From NCBI RefSeq assembly GCF_013166605.1, contig NZ_JABKKF010000008.1, forward strand, positions 53,309 through 117,308: 64,000 nt of DNA, in the 5' to 3' direction. The notes beneath the pieces were generated by a model. The model was not told the origin of the DNA, did not search any database, and was given only the letters and a program-made list of their open reading frames with translations. Positions 54,771 to 63,933 of the stretch are shown piece after piece (position 1 is the first letter of the stretch; every line of letters begins with the position of its first letter). The position numbers were made by a program, and so were the translations under genes. This stretch comes from Xylanibacter muris (GTDB taxonomy: Bacteria; Bacteroidota; Bacteroidia; Bacteroidales; Bacteroidaceae).

Positions 54771-54854
54771 TTCATCAACAGACACATCGACATCTGTCAG
54801 AAACGACAACAATACAAGCCCTATGACCTGCAATCTTAATCTTTTCATTTTCAT
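54771..54854 (-). pseudogene. Remnant of a second BspA-like gene (first 28 codons)
   Basis: The start codon and signal peptide (MKMKRLRLQVIGLVLLSFLT) match the gene at 52900, followed by DVDVSVDE after small in-frame deletions. Similarity then ends and the frame runs into a stop. Its upstream promoter box is mutated to TATCTTTA. It is the broken 5' end of a paralogue or duplicate, cut by the Abi_2 cassette. Confidence 0.75.
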
Positions 54855-55138
54855 TGTAATCTGTTTATGTTATAATTAATCTATTTTAAACTTCGCGTTT
54901 GAATAAATGCTTCACCTCAGCACAATCAAAATAAATTTTACTTCTGCATCCGGCTTGCAGTTTATTCTATTTTCTGAAATATGAAATAAAAAACAAGCAT
55001 ATAAATAATATGCACACCTCCGAAATACAGTGAGGTACAATTGTAAAGATAATAATCTTTACGAATTGCTTGCATATTCCAGGATTTTTTACAAACACAC
55101 ATACATGGCAGATAAGGGATTTATCAATATTAAAATAA
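54786..55138 (-). repeat. Direct repeat copy B (5' part of the dead BspA paralogue)
   Basis: Pairs with 52832-53182; same orientation, about 1.95 kb apart. Mutations include the promoter change TATCTTTG to TATCTTTA. Confidence 0.85.
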
Positions 55139-55172
55139 TACGGTGTGCATCCATGATGAATACACACCGTAT
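55134..55172 (-). terminator. Terminator of the outer-membrane barrel gene
   Basis: On the minus strand AATAATACGGTGTG pairs with CACACCGTATTATT, followed by TTAATATT. It lies 33 bases after the stop at 55205, at the end of the type IX secretion operon. Confidence 0.75.
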
Positions 55173-55204
55173 TATTCTTTTTATATCCTAAGGATGTCAA
55201 ACAC

Positions 55205-55834
55205 TTAGAAATAATACGCAGCAGATACCTGCCATGCATTTGTACGGCTTTTCTTAGAGAAGGTCTGCTCTACAGTACTGCCTAAAATATCCGTCCACTT
55301 TGCCTCACCGGTCTTTCCGCATGCTATATTATATGCAAAACCGATTTCGACATGCTTGATAAGTGTAAGACCCGCACCAAGATTTATACTGAAGTTTGAC
55401 TTCTCAAGGTTAAATCCGTAACCTTCGCCAAAATCATAGTTCTTGCTGCCTACATTGAAACCAAACTGAGGACCAGCGGCAAAATATACTCCGGCAATAC
55501 TGCCCAAGCCAATGGAATAGCGCAAGTTGATAGGAATATTAATACTGCGCTGAGAAACAGTCTTGGAAAAATCTTCATCACCAAGCTTGGCATCACGCTG
55601 GTCATAGAGAGCGGCTGCATCAAGACCAAGCCCTACAATAGGCAATGTAACCTTCAAGGTAGGACCGACAAAAAAACCTGTCTGGTTTGATTTGTCAATT
55701 ACATCAGAACTAAAGCTCATGTCTGTCACATTCAGACCACCCTTCAAACCGAATTTAACCTGAGCCTGCGAGGGAACAGCTGTCAACATTGCCATGGCAA
55801 CTGCAAGAACGGTAAAAATTTTCTTCATAAACAA
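55205..55834 (-). CDS. PorT-family outer-membrane beta-barrel protein
   Basis: 209 residues (start at M1 or M3): signal peptide (MKKIFTVLAVAMAMLTAVPSQAQ), then an eight-strand-type barrel typical of OMP_b-brl_2/PorT-like proteins (KFGLKGGLNVTDM, TGFFVGPTLKVTLPI, FSINLGAGLTLIKHVEIGFA) ending in the aromatic terminus WQVSAAYYF. It follows gldN by 24 bases and is probably the last gene of the type IX secretion operon. Whether it is the essential PorT/SprT component or a general porin-like protein is undecided. Confidence 0.75.
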   Translation of the reverse strand: MFMKKIFTVLAVAMAMLTAVPSQAQVKFGLKGGLNVTDMSFSSDVIDKSNQTGFFVGPTLKVTLPIVGLGLDAAALYDQRDAKLGDEDFSKTVSQRSINIPINLRYSIGLGSIAGVYFAAGPQFGFNVGSKNYDFGEGYGFNLEKSNFSINLGAGLTLIKHVEIGFAYNIACGKTGEAKWTDILGSTVEQTFSKKSRTNAWQVSAAYYF

Positions 55835-55858
55835 AATCTATTTATATAATTACAAAAA

Positions 55859-56914
55859 TTAATGTCTCTGTCGACGGACTGTAACACGGGCAGACGACGA
55901 GCCTCCTCCTGAAGAGGAACGGGACGAACGTTTCTTGCTGACGGAAGATGAAGACGAACTGCCGGAAGAACGGCGACCGGCACGCGATTTCTTTGCAGCG
56001 GCACGTGCAGCCTTAGGATCAAGCCTGGAAATACTGTCAAGCGAGTCTTTCTTCGCCTGATCACCGAATATATTCTTCTCAAAGGCCAAAAGCTCTGCCT
56101 CTATACGTTTCTGCTCTTTTATAAGGGCCGAATCTGTTGCACAATACTGCGCAAGCGTACGACCAAGCATATTATTTGTCTTATATATCTTACCGTCATA
56201 CTTGTTAAGCGTGAAGAAATCATCCATGGTCATCACTGCCGCATTGTTCAGATTACTTGTCATAACAGTCTGACGGCTGAGAAACGGTTCCAGATCACTG
56301 TACTTAACCCAGAACAACGGATATCGGGACGGCTTGTCTCCAAAATCATCCTCACGCATCATAACCGGACACAATGCAAGAACCTTGCGGCGGAACGAGG
56401 AATTGGCCTGATCGTAATATGCGCTCTCTTTCAGATAATACAGTTTCACCTCTGATGAAGGAATGTCGCTGTTGTCAACACGCAATTTCCCGTTGTTCTC
56501 ATCATAGAAGATACCGTAATTGTCAAGCACGGTCTTCATGTCGACCTTTGACGAATCGGAAAAAGACTCGTTTCCGTCAAGACGGTACTCATACACGGGT
56601 ATATAGCCGTTCAAAGCCAGTTTGAACACGTATGTGAAAAGATTCAACTGCTTGTCTATGGGCTCGACAGGATAATAAAGTCCGGAATTAGACTCCTGCA
56701 TGAGATCTATCTCACGGTAAATATCACGCCTCCACACAACATCCTCCGGCATCTCAATTGCTGTGGGATACATTATCTGCGCCCTTCTGGTCATACCTGA
56801 AGACGGTGCTGTCTGCTGTTTGTTTCGCGACACGGAGTTGCGGCGTGCCTTTGGCTGAGCCATCACGGAAGTGACAGCACATGATATAATCAAAAAGAAC
56901 AATAATCGTTTCAT
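55859..56914 (-). CDS. gldN: Type IX secretion system protein GldN/PorN
   Basis: 351 residues with a signal peptide (MKRLLFFLIISCAVTSVMAQ) and the GldN domain (EDVVWRRDIYREIDLMQESN, then LYYPVEPI). The C-terminal 60 residues form a low-complexity tail of serine, arginine, lysine and glycine, longer than in many homologues. GldN forms a periplasmic ring with GldK that anchors the type IX translocon to the outer membrane. It is the last core gene of the porP-gldKLMN series. Confidence 0.92.
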   Translation of the reverse strand: MKRLLFFLIISCAVTSVMAQPKARRNSVSRNKQQTAPSSGMTRRAQIMYPTAIEMPEDVVWRRDIYREIDLMQESNSGLYYPVEPIDKQLNLFTYVFKLALNGYIPVYEYRLDGNESFSDSSKVDMKTVLDNYGIFYDENNGKLRVDNSDIPSSEVKLYYLKESAYYDQANSSFRRKVLALCPVMMREDDFGDKPSRYPLFWVKYSDLEPFLSRQTVMTSNLNNAAVMTMDDFFTLNKYDGKIYKTNNMLGRTLAQYCATDSALIKEQKRIEAELLAFEKNIFGDQAKKDSLDSISRLDPKAARAAAKKSRAGRRSSGSSSSSSVSKKRSSRSSSGGGSSSARVTVRRQRH

Positions 56915-56935
56915 ATATGTGATAATCTGTTATTC

Positions 56936-58501
56936 TTATTTTACAGTAACCTCCATAGACGATGTAAGCTTACGCTGTATTCCGTCCGGTCCTACTACAG
57001 TAACCCCCGAGATATAGAAGCTCTTGTTACGACTCAGCTTACGGAACGTGGAACGCTGCCGCTCGGAAAATCTGGCACCGTCGCTTATCATCGGCACGGC
57101 ATTTCCCATATTATCGTAGAACTTTGTCTCAAAACTCAATACACGGAATGAGATGTCAAGTATACCGTCGTCAATGGCGGCCCCTATGCCTTCAGCCGCC
57201 ATAAGACGACTCTTTAACAATGCTCCTCCCTTATACCGGTCGGGATTTCCATGTTCGTCTTTTACGGATATGAATGCAGTAGGATCAGGCAACTTACGTA
57301 CACGGAACGTGAATTGTCCCATCTGCTGGACACGCCCCGTATTCGTTGACGTGACTGTTATGGTAACATCCTTGCCTACTGCAGCCGGACGTGCTATATA
57401 ACGCCCCGGACCAACAGGCTGAAGCGTTCCACCCGACATCGTGGCCTGAACTTTATTAAGCGGTACACCTGGCACACTCACACTTATAGGATTGCTGTAT
57501 CCGGCATAGAGCATGTTCATAAGATCGGCAGACACCGTAGCGGTGGGATCCACAACAGTATACTTCTGTGAAAAATCACGTCGTATACGCTCTCCGCTTC
57601 CATTAAAAACCTCGATAAAACCAGCAAGTGTGAAATCACCTGTACGCCCGCATACCGTCTCATACAGTCCGTTGCGCAATTCCATCTTCCGGTTTCCTAT
57701 ATAAATGTCAGGCTGCTGTGTGGTATCAACTGCCGCCATAACGATATGTGCAGAGAACTTGTCGCCCCTTACAACTGTCTGGGAATTTGGAATGACAAAG
57801 GCATTGAGAGAGTTAACACGTATGTCTTTCATATCTATATTCGCAACAAGTCTGTGAAGGACCTCCCCCTCCGCATAACGCACATCGCTCTGCAGTTTTG
57901 AAAGAAGTGTCACAGCTGCTGCCACCGGCATATCCTCAAACATGTATTCCTGCCAGTTCCTTCCCATTGTCAAGGCTGTTTTAGGAATCTGGGTCGACAG
58001 ATTGTTACTTATTATTTCCCTCTGTGCAGAATCAGGAACCATCATTAGTATGCGCTCGCGAAACGAATTTATCGCCTTATACAAGGCTGCGCCCTTGCCA
58101 CGGCCCGGGGCAAGCATAACCTGATTGGCAGCCTCAAGGTCTTCCTTTGCACGGATATTCTTCACATCAGCGTCGTCACCGTCCGCCTCACGTACAATGG
58201 CAAACTTAAGCTCGTCAGCAAAGTTATAAAGAGAATCGCTTATACGCTTCACCTCCTGCGCCTTGTCAAACCAAGCCTTAACCTTTGCGGGGTTAGCCTT
58301 AAGCTGCTCAACAAAATTATCATATATAACCTGGTTCTCTTTTGCGGCATTGGATGTGGTCCGTCCAATACTCTCCTCCACTAAGGAGAAGCCATTGAGT
58401 ACCTCTGTAGATACGTTGAGCGCAAGCATTGCCATAAGCACAACATACAACAGATTTATCATCTTCTGACGCGGGGATACCGGCCTTTTCTTTATTGCCA
58501 T
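56936..58501 (-). CDS. gldM: Type IX secretion motor protein GldM/PorM
   Basis: 521 residues: a cytoplasmic start (MAIKKRPVSPRQKMINLLYV), one membrane helix (LYVVLMAMLALNVSTEVL), then a long periplasmic region of immunoglobulin-like domains ending in EVTVK. The helix and its glutamate fit the motor that transduces proton flow with GldL into rotation. It is 21 bases before gldN and 30 bases after gldL. Confidence 0.93.
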   Translation of the reverse strand: MAIKKRPVSPRQKMINLLYVVLMAMLALNVSTEVLNGFSLVEESIGRTTSNAAKENQVIYDNFVEQLKANPAKVKAWFDKAQEVKRISDSLYNFADELKFAIVREADGDDADVKNIRAKEDLEAANQVMLAPGRGKGAALYKAINSFRERILMMVPDSAQREIISNNLSTQIPKTALTMGRNWQEYMFEDMPVAAAVTLLSKLQSDVRYAEGEVLHRLVANIDMKDIRVNSLNAFVIPNSQTVVRGDKFSAHIVMAAVDTTQQPDIYIGNRKMELRNGLYETVCGRTGDFTLAGFIEVFNGSGERIRRDFSQKYTVVDPTATVSADLMNMLYAGYSNPISVSVPGVPLNKVQATMSGGTLQPVGPGRYIARPAAVGKDVTITVTSTNTGRVQQMGQFTFRVRKLPDPTAFISVKDEHGNPDRYKGGALLKSRLMAAEGIGAAIDDGILDISFRVLSFETKFYDNMGNAVPMISDGARFSERQRSTFRKLSRNKSFYISGVTVVGPDGIQRKLTSSMEVTVK

Positions 58502-58531
58502 CTAAACAAAGCGTTTATTTCTTTTTCAATA

Positions 58532-59374
58532 TTATTCACGTAAGTCACTCCCCTGAACAGGCGCGACACGCATATTCACAGTCATTGCCTCAATCATGCG
58601 GGCATAAATCTTATTAAGCTCGGCAATCTGATCCGCCATCTTACGTGACTGATCGTTAATCTGGTCAATAGTGCCAATCTGTGCGCTGGCACCCTTGAGT
58701 TGCATCTCATAAACCTTACATATACCGGTAAGAGTACGGTTAAGATTCTCCATTTCCTCAGAATCCCTTGTAAGTCTCTGACTCTGGTCTGCAACTTTGG
58801 CAAGCATCTCAGTGAGTCTCTTCAACTCATCCACATAATTATTGGTTGCCTCTTCCATTTCCGGTGAAACCTGCTGTTGCTGCTGCATCCACTCAGGAGT
58901 ACCGGCAAAAGCGACTGCCGCGCCACCGGTGGAAACTTGTCCTCCGGGAATATTGTCCAAGGATACATTACCACCTGAAATACCCTCACCGGAAGCACCT
59001 TGCATTCCTCCGATTATTATAGTCCCTCCAGAAACGCCACCCTGAACGGCATGACTTTCCGATTCAGTATTTTCAAACTCACCTGATTCCTGTCCTTCTT
59101 CATCTTCTTCCATGTGTGTAGGAAGTTCCTTGCCTATCGCCGTCTTGTCAAACGGACGGTCAAAAGCGGATATGAAAAATACGACAACCTCAGTACCCAT
59201 ACCGAGATAAAGCATTATATTCGCACCAGGAAGATGGGTAAGCTTAAAAAGTGTTCCAAGGATAACGATTGAAGCACCCCAACTGTAAGCATAGTTAAGG
59301 AATGTCTGCCCTGGCACACTGTCCAGCCATTTTTGCAGACGGTAAACTATATTGAACTTGCTATATACTGTCAT
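58532..59374 (-). CDS. gldL: Type IX secretion motor protein GldL/PorL
   Basis: 280 residues. Two membrane helices (about 22-42 and 50-70) contain the conserved glutamate in GTEVVVFFISAFDRPF proposed to carry protons. A glycine/glutamine-rich spacer (about 110-170) is followed by a coiled-coil cytoplasmic tail (EMENLNRTLTGICKVYEMQL). Together with GldM it forms the proton-driven motor. Its start overlaps the gldK stop by four bases (ATGA). Confidence 0.93.
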   Translation of the reverse strand: MTVYSKFNIVYRLQKWLDSVPGQTFLNYAYSWGASIVILGTLFKLTHLPGANIMLYLGMGTEVVVFFISAFDRPFDKTAIGKELPTHMEEDEEGQESGEFENTESESHAVQGGVSGGTIIIGGMQGASGEGISGGNVSLDNIPGGQVSTGGAAVAFAGTPEWMQQQQQVSPEMEEATNNYVDELKRLTEMLAKVADQSQRLTRDSEEMENLNRTLTGICKVYEMQLKGASAQIGTIDQINDQSRKMADQIAELNKIYARMIEAMTVNMRVAPVQGSDLRE

Positions 59375-60825
59375 TTCTTTGATTTTTTGAATTTATCACT
59401 TGTAGTGTTTGCAAGACTTCTCACACAACGGAAACCTATATATGAACGGGGCTGATTCTGATATTCATACGTACGCCAGGCTGAACGTATATAAGATTCC
59501 GGGTCTTTCCATGAACCTCCACGGACTATTTTCTTCTTAAGGCGATAAGGATCCTCCTTTGCCGCATTATACCTTAACTGGGGATTTATATCATTCATGG
59601 ATTCCACACCGGCCTCAGTGAATATAGTGCTTGTCCATTCTGCCACATTACCGGCCATATCGAACAACCCGTTGCTGTTTGCCTGATATATTCCCACTTT
59701 ACTTGTTATAAGGTTGCCATCCTTTGTATAATTACCGTTGTCCGGCTTAAAGTTGGCAAAAAAACAACCTTTATCCGTAGACACATCCTTATTATCCCAT
59801 GGAAACTCATTCTGTTCTTTTCCTCTGGCTGCATATTCCCATTCCGCCTCGGTAGGAAGCCTGTAACGTTGCACGTAACGTGCCGCATTGCCAAGTCCTT
59901 TCAGAAGATATTCCGTACGCCATGCACAGAAAGCATTAGCCTGTTCCCATGTCACTCCGACAACAGGATAGTCATTATATGCGGGATTACTGAAATACAA
60001 GCGCATATAAGACTCATTATCTGCATTAGGGAAATCGTTGACCCAGCACGTTGTGTCGGGATATATGTTCACTATATATGTATTGAGGAAATCCCATGGA
60101 CCGGAAAGAGGACGGTTGATCGTCTGACGCACAATACGCCCCTCGTCATCAATATATGCCGTATCTTTGGAAATCCATACCTCACTGTTGGCATCAACGG
60201 CAATATCCGTATTCAGATTGCGTTCTTCAGGATTAAGGCGGTTTCTTCTCAACGCTGCTGTAACATAGTCATAAACCTCATACCTGTAATTCATCTGGGA
60301 GTAATCCAGCATTTTCTCTCCAGTAATGGGATTTGTGACATAGACACTCTCTATCGCCCTCTGTTCATCCTCATTCGGCTTTCTTGGAAGAGGTTTCTTC
60401 CAATTCAGATACGGTGTCACAGGATCGCCATTCTTATCTTCTTCTATCTTATAAGTCTCATCTCCGCCATAGGCAGGATCAGCCAGACGTTCTCTTATAA
60501 TAGAGTCACGCACATAATAAACAAACTGACGGTACTGCGAGTTGGTCACCTCTGTCTCATCCATCCAGAATCCTTCAACCGAAATATCCTTAACCGGTGT
60601 TTCCTTTCCCCAAAGGCTATCCTGCTTCTCTATACCCATACGCAGATGCCCTCTCTTTATAAGTGTCATGCCATAAGGAGTAGGCTCTGTGAAAGCTCTG
60701 CCGCCGGCACCTGTTACCTCGCCGCCTGATGATGATGTGACCTTTCCGCCAAAACATCCGGCAAGCGACAACGACACAGCCACAAGACAAACAGCTGCTA
60801 TTATTTTATTTCGTCTCATATCCAT
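59371..60825 (-). CDS. gldK: Type IX secretion lipoprotein GldK/PorK
   Basis: 484 residues with a lipobox (SLAGC near residue 24) and a formylglycine-generating-enzyme-like (FGE-sulfatase) domain: MGIEKQDSLWGKETPVKDIS, VEGFWMDETEVTNSQYRQF, TEAEWEYAARGKEQNEFPW, MAGNVAEWTS and VRGGSWKD. In this family the domain is structural rather than catalytic; it forms the outer-membrane ring with GldN. First motor-side gene after porP, 39 bases downstream of it. Confidence 0.93.
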   Translation of the reverse strand: MDMRRNKIIAAVCLVAVSLSLAGCFGGKVTSSSGGEVTGAGGRAFTEPTPYGMTLIKRGHLRMGIEKQDSLWGKETPVKDISVEGFWMDETEVTNSQYRQFVYYVRDSIIRERLADPAYGGDETYKIEEDKNGDPVTPYLNWKKPLPRKPNEDEQRAIESVYVTNPITGEKMLDYSQMNYRYEVYDYVTAALRRNRLNPEERNLNTDIAVDANSEVWISKDTAYIDDEGRIVRQTINRPLSGPWDFLNTYIVNIYPDTTCWVNDFPNADNESYMRLYFSNPAYNDYPVVGVTWEQANAFCAWRTEYLLKGLGNAARYVQRYRLPTEAEWEYAARGKEQNEFPWDNKDVSTDKGCFFANFKPDNGNYTKDGNLITSKVGIYQANSNGLFDMAGNVAEWTSTIFTEAGVESMNDINPQLRYNAAKEDPYRLKKKIVRGGSWKDPESYIRSAWRTYEYQNQPRSYIGFRCVRSLANTTSDKFKKSKK

Positions 60826-60864
60826 ATTATTGTATACTGTATGAAAGTATCTATATAATGAAGT

Positions 60865-61803
60865 TTATAATAATCTTACACTCTTATGTTTATTTCGCCC
60901 GCGCTTCTGCATGTTGATATCAGTCTGATAACCGATACATATCTCATGACTGCCATTACCTATACTTATTGCAGAAGTATATATCTCATAACTATATCCA
61001 AGAATAATCCCGTGGAAACTGCCTCCAACCATCACCGTAACAGAATTTGTCGGACTATAACCGGCACCGGCATACAGGATTTTCTTTTCATTAGTATACC
61101 TTACTCTTCCAGAAACGTCCACTCTGTAGGCTGTTCCGTCATAACGGGCCAGCATAGAGGGATGTATTGTTAAGAACGGATTTCTTAGTTTTATATTGTA
61201 TCCACCGGTCAAATAAAATGTAGGTTCAATCTTAAAGCTTGAAGTTTCACCGATTTCCACCGTAGGCGATGTAAGATGTTGAGCCGAAACCCCAACATAC
61301 CAATTGCGGTGAGTATAATAAAGACCTGCTCCCAAGTCAAAGGCGGAGCCTGTCGCCTCTGAAGACGGAAACGCATTGTCGCTCGGTTCTTCCGTATCAA
61401 CCTTTGAACCGTCAAAAGTCTCACTCAACATCCCGGCCTGCAATCCTACCCCTAACATTCCGCCAAAAAGCTTTTGACGGAAAGCATACTGCAAGGCAAA
61501 CTTCTTGTGTGAAAACAATCCGATTTCATCATTTAGTATATTTGCCCCGACACCGTGATAGCTTTTCAAAAAATAAAAAGGCAAATCGGCACCTATATAC
61601 ATAGTCCTGGGATTATTCTCAAAGCCGGTCAAAGTCATTGAGTATGCAGCAGAAGCATTTATTTTGGCCTCCTTCCCCACTGACGCAGGATTATATGACG
61701 GTTCCATTGCCCAATAATGGGAGAACACCGCATCATATTGCGCTCTTACCTTAACAACGGCAAGAATAAAGACTGTCAATATAAGATAATATCGTGTATG
61801 CAC
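60865..61803 (-). CDS. porP: PorP/SprF-family type IX outer-membrane protein
   Basis: 312 residues: a signal peptide (MHTRYYLILTVFILAVVKVRAQ) and the PorP/SprF start YDAVFSHYWAMEPSYNPASV, then barrel strands and IILGYSYEIYTSAIS near the end. PorP links the GldKN ring with attached surface proteins in type IX secretion. It heads the operon porP-gldK-gldL-gldM-gldN, whose order matches the conserved Bacteroidales arrangement. No clean promoter box is visible upstream. Confidence 0.9.
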   Translation of the reverse strand: MHTRYYLILTVFILAVVKVRAQYDAVFSHYWAMEPSYNPASVGKEAKINASAAYSMTLTGFENNPRTMYIGADLPFYFLKSYHGVGANILNDEIGLFSHKKFALQYAFRQKLFGGMLGVGLQAGMLSETFDGSKVDTEEPSDNAFPSSEATGSAFDLGAGLYYTHRNWYVGVSAQHLTSPTVEIGETSSFKIEPTFYLTGGYNIKLRNPFLTIHPSMLARYDGTAYRVDVSGRVRYTNEKKILYAGAGYSPTNSVTVMVGGSFHGIILGYSYEIYTSAISIGNGSHEICIGYQTDINMQKRGRNKHKSVRLL

Positions 61804-61839
61804 GTAATAATAACGAAGAGTTACAAAAAATATTGCATT

Positions 61840-61872
61840 AAAAAGAAAAAGGCCGCTCTTAAAAGAACGGCC
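61840..61872 (-). terminator. Terminator of the DUF2795 gene
   Basis: On the minus strand GGCCGTTCTT pairs with AAGAGCGGCC, followed by TTTTTCTTTTT, 12 bases after the stop. It separates this gene from the type IX secretion operon. Confidence 0.85.
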
Positions 61873-61884
61873 TCAGGTATTTAC

Positions 61885-62106
61885 TTAATATTCGTCTTCG
61901 TTAAAGAGAAAATCCTCTTTTGTAGGATAATCCGGCCATATATCCTCGATGCTCTCGTATACATCGCCTTCGTCTTCTATTTCCTGCAAATTCTCCAATA
62001 CCTCTAATGGTGCTCCTGAACGGATTGCATAATCTATCAGTTCATCCTTTGTGGCAGGCCATGGAGCGTCTTCAAGCTTTGATGCTAATTCCAGTGTCCA
62101 ATACAT
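61885..62106 (-). CDS. DUF2795-type small acidic protein
   Basis: 73 residues. The LEDAPWPATKDELIDYAIRS and PLEVLENLQEIEDEGD segments match the short DUF2795 proteins conserved across Bacteroidetes. The C-terminus is acidic (DFLFNEDEY). The function is unknown to me. It has its own promoter and strong terminator, so it is a single-gene transcript. Confidence 0.8.
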   Translation of the reverse strand: MYWTLELASKLEDAPWPATKDELIDYAIRSGAPLEVLENLQEIEDEGDVYESIEDIWPDYPTKEDFLFNEDEY

Positions 62107-62131
62107 AGTCGTTAAATTTTAAATGTAGCCG

Positions 62132-62139
62132 CAAAAGTA
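62132..62139 (-). promoter_or_regulatory. Promoter -7 box of the DUF2795 gene
   Basis: The minus strand reads TACTTTTG, 26 bases upstream of the ATG at 62106. Confidence 0.65.
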
Positions 62140-62151
62140 ATCAATTATTTC

Positions 62152-62712
62152 TTATTTACAAATATTATCCCATCTTTTTTCTTCCATACCTGCCATTAAA
62201 TTTATTTTTTTTGCAAAAACAAAAAGAAAGTCAGACAATCTATTAAGATATTGAAGTATTTCCGGAGAAACTGTTGCCGTTTCGGACAAAGCGGCCACCC
62301 TCCGTTCAGCTCTTCTGCAAACAGTTCTGCAGACATGTGCTATGGCCGCTTGCGTACATCCGCCAGGTAATACAAAGTATTTCTGCTCAGGAAGGATACT
62401 GATGATTGCATCTATCTCTTTCTCCAGTGACTCTATCTCGCCTACATTCAATTTACCGGAATCATAAAGGGGTGTTTTAGACTGATCTATGGCCAGATGT
62501 GTCCCAACATTAAACAGATTATTCTGTATACGCTCAACAAGTTCCTTGTCATGCCCATTCTCAAGCATTGAAGCAAGCAAACCCATATTGGAATTTAACT
62601 CGTCCACCGTTCCGTAGGCTTCCAGGCGGACATCACTCTTACTGATACGAAAACCACCGACAATACTTGTCTCACCTCCGTCACCAGTTTTGGTATATAC
62701 TTTTGTTATCAT
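62152..62712 (-). CDS. ATP:cob(I)alamin adenosyltransferase (PduO type)
   Basis: 186 residues with the PduO pattern: an N-terminal TKTGDGGETSIVGG ATP-binding loop, EAYGTVDELNSNMGLLAS, and the C-terminal helix CRTVCRRAERRV followed by LNRLSDFLFVFAKKIN. It adds the adenosyl group to reduced cobalamin, supplying coenzyme B12, for example to methylmalonyl-CoA mutase in propionate formation. It lies 15 bases after the methyltransferase-like gene and is probably transcribed with it. Confidence 0.92.
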   Translation of the reverse strand: MITKVYTKTGDGGETSIVGGFRISKSDVRLEAYGTVDELNSNMGLLASMLENGHDKELVERIQNNLFNVGTHLAIDQSKTPLYDSGKLNVGEIESLEKEIDAIISILPEQKYFVLPGGCTQAAIAHVCRTVCRRAERRVAALSETATVSPEILQYLNRLSDFLFVFAKKINLMAGMEEKRWDNICK

Positions 62713-62727
62713 AATAATGTGCTTTAA

Positions 62728-63297
62728 TCAAAAATTAACGACATAATCCATCTTATAATAGCTCTTGTCAAGAAATATCAAACCGGCATAGTACAAATCA
62801 AATGTTATTCCGGTACGCTCATCAGCTATAAGGCTCTTCCATAAATCCTTACTCTTGGTATCACGGTATATATTCTCCACTATTATGACAAGGTGCTCGT
62901 TACCGCAATTCAACAGATTATCTATCTCATACTGACAATTGTCTGTAAGCGTAATACGGGCAAGTCCTACTTCGGAATAGTCGCACACCTTGTCTACAAT
63001 CACAGCCTTTTTACATCCGGCCCTGAAATATTCATTATAAGCATCTGATGTAGGGCAATAGTCATATATCACTTTAGGCTGAAGATAATTGGCAATGCGA
63101 AAATATAGCTTTCCAAGCTTCCTGGTGCATTTATCTATATATGGCATTGATTTCTCCAGATCCGCATAGGCATAATACGGATAATGCTCATTTATCACAT
63201 ACCGTATGAAACTATATCCAAAAGGACTTTGCACCCCAAAGCCACGGCATTGGTGTAACCTTTTCATCCATACAATCATTCTCTTTAATCGGTACAT
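62728..63297 (-). CDS. Methyltransferase-like protein of Bacteroidetes (HGxHSPF group)
   Basis: 189 residues. The N-terminus (CRGFGVQSPFGYSFIRYVIN) and C-terminus (TFDLYYAGLIFLDKSYYKMD, then YVVNF) match a Bacteroidetes group annotated as class I SAM-dependent methyltransferases, whose members begin with a HG(L/V)HSPF-like motif. Here the first histidine is replaced (GFGVQSPF), and the glycine-rich SAM loop is not obvious, so catalysis is uncertain. It precedes the cobalamin adenosyltransferase gene by 15 bases. Confidence 0.6.
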   Translation of the reverse strand: MYRLKRMIVWMKRLHQCRGFGVQSPFGYSFIRYVINEHYPYYAYADLEKSMPYIDKCTRKLGKLYFRIANYLQPKVIYDYCPTSDAYNEYFRAGCKKAVIVDKVCDYSEVGLARITLTDNCQYEIDNLLNCGNEHLVIIVENIYRDTKSKDLWKSLIADERTGITFDLYYAGLIFLDKSYYKMDYVVNF

Positions 63298-63886
63298 GAC
63301 TTGAAAATATCAGTTCATCAAAAAACAATAATTATACATGCAAAGTTACAGCAAGTTATAATAAAAACAAAATAAAAATACATTTTTCTAAACAAAACGT
63401 CCTTGTTTAAACAAAAAGGAGCAGAACGATTTAAACATAAAGGATAACACCGTCCACCAATCCTCCCGCATTCCCTCCCAACGCCCAAAGTAGACACGTG
63501 CCAGACAACCCCTCCGACTCCCTTTCGGGGAGAGAAAGGAAGCGTATGTGGAATATTCCGAATCTGCAATGGTATAATATGTACCATAGTTTGTAGAATA
63601 TGTGTCATCATTCATTGAAGGGGCGGAGGAATCCCCACATGAGGCAACAAGTAGGGACGTGCCTTTGGCACGTGTCAGACGGCAATATCCTTTAATGAGC
63701 AAGCTATATTTGTAACATACATCACACCGGACACATCGCGAAGCGATGCCCCTACATGGGGATGTATCCACCGGCAATACGTATATTCCCCCACGATACC
63801 CGCCACTATATCATATCCCCACTGATTTGCTACTGAGCAAAAAAAACGGCACTGCTGCAGTGCGCAGCAGGCAGGGACACACAGAC
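63298..63886. other. Intergenic region upstream of the methyltransferase-like gene
   Basis: No credible gene. Contains the REP-like paired palindrome at 63651-63758 and a small CTGCTG/CAGCAG hairpin near 63852-63870. The T-rich strand at its right end belongs to the rRNA terminator. Confidence 0.6.
63651..63758. repeat. REP-like paired palindrome, second copy with swapped hairpins
   Basis: GTAGGGACGTGCCTTTGGCA (start 63651) and the hairpin CATCGCGAAGCGATG (63734-63748), followed by CCCCTACATGG. The same two hairpin cores occur at 27864-27960 in the opposite order, so the whole element is inverted there. Confidence 0.7.
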
Positions 63887-63924
63887 AAAAAAAAATCCCC
63901 TGACACTTCATTAGTGTCCGGGGA
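63887..63924 (-). terminator. Rho-independent terminator of the rRNA operon
   Basis: On the minus strand TCCCCGGACAC pairs with GTGTCAGGGGA around a seven-base loop, followed by nine T. It lies ten bases after the 5S rRNA end. Confidence 0.9.
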
Positions 63925-63933
63925 TTAAAATAA

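Noticed and set aside
54967..55239. Short leftward frame over the direct repeat B
   Set aside because: It crosses a terminator and the duplicated non-coding leader; its counterpart in copy A is also only a chance frame.
63318..63777. Overlapping open frames in the gap before the 5S rRNA
   Set aside because: They run through the REP-like hairpins and AT-rich sequence, have atypical composition and match no family I recognise.
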